Shown: piece after piece, positions 56,188 to 64,000 of the stretch | How positions within the stretch are numbered: the first letter of the stretch is position 1 | Layout of the letters: each line of letters starts with the position of its first letter | Source: SG8-30 sp963710135 | Lineage (GTDB): Bacteria; Pseudomonadota; Gammaproteobacteria; Steroidobacterales; Steroidobacteraceae | Assembly: GCA_963710135.1 (NCBI GenBank) | Contig: CAVPYY010000003.1 | Span: 1-64,000, forward strand | Direction: 5' to 3' | DNA length: 64,000 nt | Program-made: the position numbers and the translations under genes | Notes under the pieces: model-generated | The model's database searches: none | The model's input: only the letters and a program-made list of their open reading frames with translations | What the model was told of the DNA's origin: nothing

Positions 56188-57133
56188 TCAGTTCTGCGCG
56201 GAACGGCGCGGCAGGAAGATCTCGGCCAGCATGCAGCGCACGCTGCCGCCGCCGTGCCGCTCGATGACCGGTACCGCGGCCGCGAGGATCGAACCGTGGC
56301 GCTCCAGTAGCGCGAGTTGCGCGCTGGTCAGCGCGTCCCGCGCAGTCGCCGACATCGCGATCACGCTGCCGCCGTGGCGCGTGGCCAGCGCGAGCATGTT
56401 GCCGGCGAAGGCGCCCATCTGCTCGCGGCTGAGCAGCACCAGTTCGCGGCCGCCAGCCTCGAGACGGCCGAGCAGCGCCGCGCGCTGGCCGGTATCGTCG
56501 ATCGCCTCGGCGCACAGCGTCGCGAAGCGCTCGCCCAGCGACATCACCACGTTGGTGTGATACACCGGCTCGCCGGCCGGGCCGGACGCGTTGAACACGT
56601 GCGCCACGTAGCCGAGCTCCGTCGCGAGTTCCTGCAGCAGGCGCGCGTCGGTGCGGGGAGACTCGCAGGCGTAGGCGATCCGCGCGCGATGGTCGAACAC
56701 GACGCTGCCGGTACCCTCCAGGAAGCGGCCCTCCCGTTCAGCCGCGCTGCGATCCAGGGTCCGGCCGATCCTGAAGCCGCGGGCCGACAGCAGCTGGCTG
56801 ATGTCCGCCCGCCGCTCCAGCCGGCGCAAAGGCGAGAGCATCGGGTACAGCACGACGGTGCCGTCGTGATGCAGGCTCAGCCAATTGTTGGGAAAACAGG
56901 CGTCGGGCTTGGCGGGCGCCGCGGTGTCCTCGACCACCAGGACGTCGACGCCGGCCGCCTCGAGTGCCGCAGCGAGGCGGTCGAACTCCTGCGAGAGCCG
57001 CGCGGCGGTCGACCGCGCTCGCCGGCTGGGTCGCCTGAAAGGCGTTGCTGGCCGCGGTCTCCGGATTGGTGCCGAAGGCCGCGGGCCGCACCATCAGTAC
57101 GGCGTCAGCGAGCTGCGCGAGCGGCGCGGACAT
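56188..57133 (-). CDS. ctlX: CtlX-type arginine-deiminase-family amidohydrolase, frame-broken near 57008-57016
   Basis: The opening QLADAVLMVRPAAFGTNPET, then the active-site stretch DACFPNNWLSLHHDGTVVLY and GTGSVVFDH, YHTNVVMSLGE and the C-terminal GGGSVRCMLAEIFLP (catalytic Cys) match the CtlX group of the guanidino-modifying superfamily, linked to citrulline or arginine use. After ATQPASAV the frame shifts by one surplus base and continues TAARLSQEFDRLAAALEAAG. The corrected length is 314 residues. It lies downstream of the ECF sigma/anti-sigma gene, 31 bases away. Confidence 0.88.
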
Positions 57134-57164
57134 CAGCGGCAGGCCGGCGCCCGCAGGCGGCTGC

Positions 57165-58556
57165 CTAGCTACTGGCGACCTGCGCCAACGCCACGATCCG
57201 CTCGCGCGACGACACCACCACGCCGCCCGGCGGCTCGACGGTCACGGCGAACAACGCCGCGTTGCGTACCGGCAGACGGGCACGGATCGGCACCACCACC
57301 TCGGTCGCGCCGGGTGGGATGTCGAACACGCCGCCATCGACCGGATACCGGTCGTCACGGGTGCCGTCGAAGATCCACAGCTGGTACTGCTCGGCGCTCG
57401 GGTTGTTGGCCGGCAGACCCGTGAAACGCATGTAGCCCGTCTGCGTGTCGGGATCCCAGACCACGTCGCCGGCGACCGCCGAGGAAGCGGGATCTTCCGT
57501 GCCGGACCACGTGCGCTGCACGGCCTCAGGCGCGGCGGCGAGCAGTGCCTCGCGCTCCTCGGCCGGCGTCACGACCGGTGGCGTCACTGCGACCTGGGCA
57601 GGCTCGGTGCCGAGCTGCGGCCACCAGGCCGCCACGGCGAGCAGCAGCGAGGCCGCCGCCGCATACCAACCCATCCGCGAGCCCGCAGGCTGCGCGACAG
57701 GCGCCGAGGCCGGCCGCCGGTCGGCCAGTGACACGACGCGGCCGGCGGCCGCTTCGCGCACCGCCGCGCGACCCTGGGCGATCAGCTTTTCGCGCAATGC
57801 CGCGGGCAGGGGTTCGAGTGGCAGATTGCCGGCGAGCGTCACGGCGGACGCCGCACCGGCGAGCGCATCACGTGCCGCGGCGGGTGCCGCGCCCAGCAGG
57901 CTGTCGAGTTCACGCTGGGCGGCCTCGTCGAGACCCTCGGTCTCCTGGCGCACCAACAGATCGGCAATGCGTTCGTCCTGGAGGAATTGCGCGTTCATGC
58001 TTCGCTGCCCTCTCACGGCGGTCGGCGCCGCCACGCCCATCAATTCACGCACCTCGATCAGCCCTCGCCGCATGAATGTCTTGACCGTACCGAGCGGCAT
58101 GCCGGTAACGGCCGCAATCTCCGAATGTGACAAGCCCTGCATCACGCTGAGTTCGATGACCTGGCGCTGCTCGGGCCTGAGCTTCTGCAGCACCCGTGCG
58201 GCCTGTTCGGCCTCGACGCTGACGTCGGCGGCGGTGTCGGGCGTGTGGAATCCCAACTCGTCGAGGTTGTCCGCCGACTCCATCTGCACGCGGTTGGCGA
58301 CACGGCGCATGCGGTCGATCAGCCGCCGGCGCGCAATGGTCGTGATGAACACCTTTTCGCTGCCTGCATTGGCATCGAAACGGTGCGCACTGCGCCATAC
58401 GTCGGTGAAGATCTCCTGCACTGCATCCTCGGCGTCGGAAGGGTTGCGGGTGAGACGACGGGCAATCGCCCAGACCAGCGACCCGTACTGGTCGATGATC
58501 TCGGCAACCGCCGCATCGTCACCCCGTGCAACCCGGGTCATCAAAGACTCGGTCAT
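57165..58556 (-). CDS. ECF sigma factor read through into an RskA-like anti-sigma factor
   Basis: Residues 1 to about 180 are an ECF sigma-70 factor. Region 2 has DQYGSLVWAIARRLTRNPSD and AEDAVQEIFTDVWRSAHRF; region 4 has LRPEQRQVIELSVMQGLSHS and EIAAVTGMPLGTVKTFMRRG. From Met187 (ATG 57998) an anti-sigma protein begins: a cytosolic part (MNAQFLQDERIADLLVRQET), a membrane helix (GWYAAAASLLLAVAAWW, about 296-312) and a periplasmic RskA-like domain (YQLWIFDG, GVFDIPPGATEVVVPIRAR). GAGAGG lies before ATG 57998, and a TGA at 58013-58015 is one base out of frame. The fusion may be an artefact of one extra base. Confidence 0.85.
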   Translation of the reverse strand: MTESLMTRVARGDDAAVAEIIDQYGSLVWAIARRLTRNPSDAEDAVQEIFTDVWRSAHRFDANAGSEKVFITTIARRRLIDRMRRVANRVQMESADNLDELGFHTPDTAADVSVEAEQAARVLQKLRPEQRQVIELSVMQGLSHSEIAAVTGMPLGTVKTFMRRGLIEVRELMGVAAPTAVRGQRSMNAQFLQDERIADLLVRQETEGLDEAAQRELDSLLGAAPAAARDALAGAASAVTLAGNLPLEPLPAALREKLIAQGRAAVREAAAGRVVSLADRRPASAPVAQPAGSRMGWYAAAASLLLAVAAWWPQLGTEPAQVAVTPPVVTPAEEREALLAAAPEAVQRTWSGTEDPASSAVAGDVVWDPDTQTGYMRFTGLPANNPSAEQYQLWIFDGTRDDRYPVDGGVFDIPPGATEVVVPIRARLPVRNAALFAVTVEPPGGVVVSSRERIVALAQVASS

Positions 58557-58767
58557 CTCAAGTTCCGTTTGTGTTTTCGCCAGGGAAGGGGTGACGGATT
58601 CATGACATCCATCACGCTTGAACGTGCGGGCGGCAGTATAGCAACGGCGTTTGTGCCATAAGCCGAGGCCGCAGCGCCTCGTCTGGCCACTTCACCCGAA
58701 AGTACAGCTTTTGTCCAGTCCATGACATGAACGCGGGGCGCGCAGGCCGGCGGTCGGATGCCGCATG

Positions 58768-58802
58768 AAAAAGGGGCGCGGCGTTTGCGCGCCGCGCCCC
58801 TT
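58768..58802 (-). terminator. Strong intrinsic terminator of the TonB-type receptor gene
   Basis: A perfect 13-bp stem is formed by AAGGGGCGCGGCG (58771-58783) and its complement (58790-58802) with a 6-base loop, followed on the minus strand by five T. It lies 22 bases after the receptor stop codon. This separates the receptor gene from the sigma-factor gene downstream. Confidence 0.9.
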
Positions 58803-58823
58803 CAGACCGTCGCCGGACCGAGC

Positions 58824-61800
58824 TCAGAACTCGATGCGGAAACCGAGCTGCATGCGCCACACCGACGGCAGCGCGGACAGCGACTTGCGAGCGCGCTGCG
58901 CCTCCGTCTGACCGGACACCGGCCGGTACACGTACTGGCCCTGCGCGTTGATGCTGGCATCGAGCACCGGCGCCACGTATCCGAACGGCACCTGGCTCAA
59001 CTGACCCCAGTCGCTGTTGATCAGGTTGGTCAGGTTCTCGATGTCGAGCGTCAACACCGCGCGCAGGTCCTTCACACCCAGCGGGATCTCCTGCGCGAGG
59101 CGCAGGTCCATGGTCGTGACCCACGGACTGTTGAAGGCGTTGCGCGGCGCGATCTTGCCGCGATACTTGCGCAGTTCGCTCTCCTCGATGAACTGGTTGA
59201 CCGAGGCCTGGAACGCCGGCGAGGAGTACACCACGTTCGGATCGTTGACCTCCGGCACGTAGAACAGCTGACGCTGGCGCGAGGCCTGGCGCGGGTCGCC
59301 GAAGATCGTCGTGCCGTTGGCAAACGTGTAGCTGTACGGACGGCCGGCGCGGCGCTCGAGGAACAGGCCCGCCGAGGTGAAGGCATCCCCGAAGAATGCC
59401 TTGCGCCAGTTGAGCGCCGAGGTGAAGCGGTGCTTGATCTCGTAGTTCGAGATCGACAGCCCGTTGTTGTTCGGGTCCTCGGTCGCCTGCCGGTCCCAGT
59501 TCGAGGAGGCCGTCGAACTCGTGCCGGAGTTCACGTCATTGATGTTCTGGTAGCCGTAGCCCGCGTACCAGTCGAACGTGCCCGCCGCCGTCACCCACTC
59601 CTTGCTGAAGGTCGACGGTCCAGACCAGGCCATCGCCCTTGCTGGTGTTGACCAGGATCAGGTCCTGCGTCGAGCTGCTGCGACCGTCGGCGAGCGGACT
59701 GTAGATCGGCCGGCCGTCCGGCGCCGTGCTGGTCTGCTGCAGGCGGAAGTCCTTCCAGTCGACCTCGTCCTTGACCTTCGAGTAGATGATGTCGGTCGAC
59801 ACCCGCCAGTCGCCGGCGAAGAAGTGCTCGAGGCCGAGGTTGAAGCGCCACTGCGACGGCACCTCGAAGTCCGGGATGATGGCGTTGACCGGGCCGTCGC
59901 CGCGCAGCCGCAGGTTGGCGGCCAGCACCTGCGGATTGATGTTGAAGCCGTCGACGTTGTCCAGACGCGGCTCGATGCCGGCGTTCGGCCCGGTGGTCGG
60001 CCGCCGGATGTCCTGCTGCACGATGGTGACGCCGTCGTTGGAGAAGCTGTTCGACACCCACACGTTCGGCGTGCCGCCGCCGAACAGGCCCACGCCGCCA
60101 CGCAGCAGCGTTTCGTCCGTGAGCTGCCAGTTGAAGCCGATGCGCGGCATCAGCAGGTCGCGCCCGTCGAGCGTCTCCTGGTTGGAGAACCCGTAGCGAT
60201 TGATGAAGTTCTGGTTCAGCAGCGGCTTGTCGCTCGAGGAGAACTTGTCGAAGCGCACGCCGAACTGCAGATCGAACTCCGGCGTCACCTGCCAGCGGTC
60301 CTGGACGTAGAAGCTGTCGACGTTGTAGCCGAACGTGGCGGCGCCATCGTCTGCGTTGTTGCTGAACGCGTTCGAATAAGTCAGGCGCGAGGCACGGCGG
60401 TTCTGGAAGTCGGCGATGCTGTTGAAGTAGTACTCGCCCGTGCTGCGCGGCACGAACAGATTGAAGATATCGAGCATCTCGCGCTCGTAACCCACCGACA
60501 GCGTGTGATCGCCGAGGAACAGGTCGCCCTTCAGCTTGATCTGGTCGAGGTCGTTGGTCAGCTCGTTGGCCTGGCGGAACACGTCCGGGCCGATGAACAC
60601 CTCGCCGCCCGACGGCGTGGTGATGCGCATGTTGGCGAACTCGGTGCCGCCCAGCGCCTGCTGCAGCGTCTCGGTTTCCTTGCGGGCGACCTTCAGCTCG
60701 GTCGAGAAGATCGGCGTCCAGTCGGAATACAGCTGCAGCGCGTACGACTCGCAGCAGGATCGCCACGGTTGTACCAGTCGGACGACGCCGACAAATCGCG
60801 GAAGTTCGCGCTGATGTTCTGCGTGATGATCTCGTTGCCTTCGGTGCGCTGGTAGGAGAAGGACGCACGCTGGCCGTCGGTAATGTTCCAGTCCAGCTTG
60901 GCGAGGATCTTCTCGTCCTCGACCGGCAGTGCGGCCTGCAGGCCGCCCGCGTCGTAGCCATAGACGCTGTCCGCGAGTCCGCACGATCTGGTCGAACTCC
61001 GACACCGTTACGCCCGGAACCTCCACGGCAAAGCCCGAGCCGGTCGGCCCGAAGTCCTGCGGGCTGTCCTCTTCGAGCTTCTCGTAGGACAGGAAGAAGA
61101 ACAGCTTGTCCTCGAATGATCGGGCCACCCAGCGTGCCGCCGAAGATCTTGCGGTCAAAGGTGAAGGTCAGATCCGGTCGCGGCTCTTGTCGCCGACCAG
61201 GCTGTCGTCGTACTTGTAGTAGAACGCCGAGCCCGAGAAGTCGTTGGTGCCCGACTTGGTGACGATGTTGATGGTCGAGCCACGGAAGCTCGAGTACTGC
61301 ACGTCGAACGGAGCGGTCAGCAGCGACAGGCTGCTCGACAGCGTCGATCGAGATCGGCGAACGCTGCGTCGGGTAGCCGTTGTTGTTGAGCCCGAAGTCG
61401 TCGCTCTGACGCACGCCGTCGACGGTCAGGCTGTTGTAGCGGTTGTTGACGCCAGCCACTTCCAGCGCGTCGGAGTTGGTCGGATCGACCCAGGCTTTCG
61501 GGTCGATGCTGCAGCGTGCCCTTCGGGTCGCGCGTTGATATGCCGGCGACGCGGCGATCGTCTCGGCCGTGAAGTCCGCACTCACGCCGAGCGCGGAGGC
61601 CCGCTCCGCCTGCGCGGTGACCTCGATCTCGGCGAGCTGCGCGGTCTGGAACATCGACAGCGCCACGCTCGCGCGGCCGCCGACCTCGGTGTAGACGTTC
61701 TCGATCGCGGCGGCCTGGTAGCCCGAGGACGTCGCCGTGACGGTGTACGGCCCACCGACGCGCAGACCGGTGGCGTTGAACTGGCCCGGCGGCGTTGGTC

Positions 61801-62038
61801 ACTGCAGAAGCCGTCGTGCCCGAGGGAACGTGCACGACCACGACTTCCGCCCCCGAGACGGGGCTGCCATCTGCATCGACGACCACGCCGCTGATCTGCG
61901 ACGACGTCTGCTGCGCTTGCACCTCGGAGCGAAACGCCAAGTGAAGCGAGCAGCGCCGAACCCAGCGACCATCGCGGGCGTGGCGAGAACGGACGAAACG
62001 GCCATGGCGAGCCGGGCCGACTTACGGCGAGCGGTCAT
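58824..62038 (-). pseudogene. Oar-like TonB-dependent outer-membrane receptor, heavily frame-broken
   Basis: Pieces in all three frames rebuild one protein. There is a basic signal region (MTARRKSARLAMAVSSVLAT) and a carboxypeptidase-regulatory domain (SSQISGVVVDADGSPVSGAE). A plug-like region has VAGVNNRYNSLTVDGVRQSD, QYSSFRGSTINIVTKSGTND and GGTLGGPI. The long beta-barrel follows, and the protein ends in aromatic-rich WRMQLGFRIEF with a final Phe. About ten breaks (near 61940, 61790, 61545, 61515, 61345, 61175, 61120, 60970, 60755 and 59610) are of both signs. Six gains and four losses leave 1071 codons. It would import a large substrate or peptide. I cannot tell decay from error with certainty. 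Confidence 0.85.
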
Positions 62039-62291
62039 TGTGGATCTCCCCTAGGACTGTTGTGGGCTGACGACAGGGTGCGTATTGCAGCGGCGGAATG
62101 TTACAGGAAGGTGATGGCCGGCTGACATGCCGCTGAATACATATAGGTCTGCGCCACAAGCGGACGGTACTGGACGCGTCCGCACGGGCCGGGTGGCGCC
62201 CGGCTGTGGCGCGGAAACGTCAAAATGCGGAAGTCAATTCTAGGAAGCGCGCGTATCTGCCTGAAACGAAACCCGCCTCAGACAGACGGCT

Positions 62292-63876
62292 TCAGGCTGC
62301 GCGGATCAGGTCGGCGGCCTTCTCGGCGATCATGATGGTCGGTGCGTTGGTATTGCCGCCGATCAGCGTCGGCATCACCGAAGCGTCGACGACCCGCAGG
62401 CCGGCGAGCCCCCTTAGCCGGAGTGCCGGGTCGACCACCGCGCCGTCGTCGGTCCCCATGCGGCAGGTGCCCACCGGGTGATAGATGGTGTCGCCACGCC
62501 GGCGCATCCAGTTCACCAGCTCGTCGTCGGAGGCCGAGTCGCCGGTGTACATCTCGCTGTCGCGATAGCGCGCCAGGCCGTCGCTCGCCATGATCTCGCG
62601 CGCCCTGCGCACCCCCGCCAGCAGCGTGGCGACGTCCGCGTCGTCGCCGAGGAAGTTGGGATCGATGCGCGGTGCGGCCGACGGGTCGGCGGAGGCGAGC
62701 CGCACACTGCCCCGGCTCCTCGGCCGCAGCACGCAGACGTGGCAGCTCATGCCGTAGCCGTAGTGCAGGGTGCGCGCATGGTCGTCGACCAGACCGTTGA
62801 CGAAGTGCAGCTGGATATCCGGCCGCTCCAGGGCGGGGTCGCTGCGCAGGAAGGCGCCCGCCTCGGCGAAGTTCGTGGTGAGCATGCCGCGGCCGCGCCG
62901 ATAGTAGTCCCACAGGCCCCTTACGCCCTTGACGGCCGACCAGGGCGTGAAGCCCATCAGCTCGGAGCTGCTCGAGCGATAGCAGAGCGCGAGGTCCACG
63001 TGGTCCGCAAGGCCCGTGCCGACCCCCGGCAACTCGTGCACCAGTGGGATGCTGTGGCGCTCTAGTTCCTCGCGGGGGCCGATGCCGGACAGTAGCAGCA
63101 GCTGCGGCGAGCCGAAGGCGCCGGCCGAGAGCAGCACTTCACGCGCGGCCTCGATGAGCTGCACGTCACCGCCGCGTGCGACCTGCACGCCGGTGATGCG
63201 CCCATCGTGAACCTGCAGCCGCTCGGCACGGCAGCGCGTCAGGACGGTGAGATTCGGGCGCTCGGCGACCGGCCGCAGGAACGCCACCGCGGCGCTGCAG
63301 CGGCGGCCCTTGCGCTGCGTGACCTGGTACAGGCCCGCGCCCTCCTGCTACGGCACCGTTGAAATCGGTGTTGGCGGGTATGCCGAGCGCCTGCGCCGAC
63401 TCCACGAAGACATGCGAGGCCGGCACCGGATCGGGCAGGTCGCTGACCGTCAGTTCGCCGCCCTGGCCGTGGAACTCGTCGGCACCGCGCTGCTGGTCCT
63501 CCGAACGCTTGAAGTACGGCAGCACGTCGGCGTAGGACCAGCCGTCGTTGCCGAGCGCCGCCCAGTCGTCGTAGTCGCTGCGGTGGCCACGAATGTAGAT
63601 CATGGCGTTGATGGAGCTGGAGCCGCCCAGCGTGCGGCCGCGCGGCTGGTAGCCCCGCCGGCCGTTGAGACCCGGCTGCGGCACGGTCTCGAACGCCCAG
63701 TTGGCGTGACGGGTCGGCACGATGCCGAGCACGCCGGCCGGCATGTGGATCAACGGCGAACGGTCGCGGCCGCCCGCCTCGATCAGGCAGACGGTGCGCG
63801 CCGGATCGGCACTGAGCCGGTTGGCCAGCACGCAGCCGGCCGAACCCGCGCCAACGATCACATAGTCGAAACGCAT
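62292..63876 (-). CDS. GMC-family FAD-dependent oxidoreductase (choline dehydrogenase-like), frame-broken near 63345-63352
   Basis: This FAD enzyme oxidises alcohols. From ATG 63876 (MRFDYVIVGAGSAGCVLANR, with AGGA eight to nine bases upstream) it has the dinucleotide-binding loop GAGSAG. GMC signatures are RGRTLGGSSSINAMIYIRGH and, later, LLSAGAFGSPQLLLLSGIGP. The C-terminal part carries the catalytic His in TIYHPVGTCRMGTDDGAVVD and the final AGLRVVDASVMPTLIGGNTN. One surplus base after DFNGAV separates the two frames; the continuation is QEGAGLYQVTQRKGRRCSAA. The corrected length is 527 residues. The substrate is unknown. Confidence 0.9.
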
Positions 63877-64000
63877 CTGTTTTTCCTGCCTGACCGCCGA
63901 CGCGCCACACCCCCCACGCGACGACGGCACCCTGCCAACGAGCTTTGGCTTCGCAGGACGGAAATGCAACCCTGCATGTGGCATTTCCCTAGTTTTGCCG

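Overview
This is a GC-rich (roughly two thirds G+C by eye) chromosomal stretch from a motile gammaproteobacterium. The evidence is a Pseudomonas/Xanthomonas-type polar flagellar regulon: FleQ, FleS/FleR, FlhF, FleN, FliA and the MotC/MotD stator, with sigma-54 promoters of the TGGCAYG-N4-TTGCW type. Next to it is the gammaproteobacterial plsY-birA-coaX-tRNA-Thr neighbourhood. I cannot name the species; a Xanthomonadales/Nevskiales/Steroidobacterales-like lineage fits.

Layout. 1-41636 is an almost uninterrupted flagellar supercluster on the minus strand. Read in its own direction it comprises: flgBCDEFGHIJKL from a sigma-54 promoter; fliC from a sigma-28 promoter; flaG; fliD-fliS-fliT-tPilZ from a sigma-54-like promoter; fleQ; fleS-fleR-fliEFGHIJK from a sigma-54 promoter; three metabolic or membrane genes (PLP dehydratase, CaCA antiporter, small membrane protein); then fliLMNOPQR-flhB-flhA-flhF-fleN-fliA-motC-motD from a sigma-54 promoter, ending in a 56-residue protein and a membrane protein cut by the window edge. 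41637-41969 is a divergent regulatory region. To its right on the plus strand lie flgA (sigma-54), flgM-flgN (sigma-28), a CsrA-like gene and a PilZ gene. No cheY/Z/A/B lie in the cluster.

44629-52842 is housekeeping and accessory: cysK-cysE, a rhodanese, a Tat-exported PhoD phosphatase, a SnoaL-like protein, a membrane protein, an old-yellow-enzyme-like oxidoreductase and a DUF2867 epimerase. 52892-57133 holds tRNA-Thr(TGT), coaX with a SPOR region, birA, plsY and ctlX. 57165-63876 holds an ECF sigma factor with anti-sigma region, a large Oar/TonB-type receptor with a strong terminator, and a GMC flavoprotein oxidoreductase.

The genes show the usual flagellar hierarchy. FleQ with RpoN would fire fleSR/fliE-K, fliL onward, flgB onward, flgA and fliD; FliA then fires fliC and flgM, and FlgM restrains FliA until export. 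CsrA-like and two PilZ-type proteins suggest extra post-transcriptional and c-di-GMP control.

A striking technical feature is reading-frame breakage. No breaks occur in the first 30 kb. From 30.3 kb onward at least 15 single-base breaks cut 12 otherwise intact genes, each a net gain of one base, and about ten more of both signs cut the TonB receptor. Removing them restores family-typical lengths exactly, so most are probably assembly or sequencing errors. Two apparent gene fusions (CoaX-SPOR, sigma/anti-sigma) are probably made the same way.
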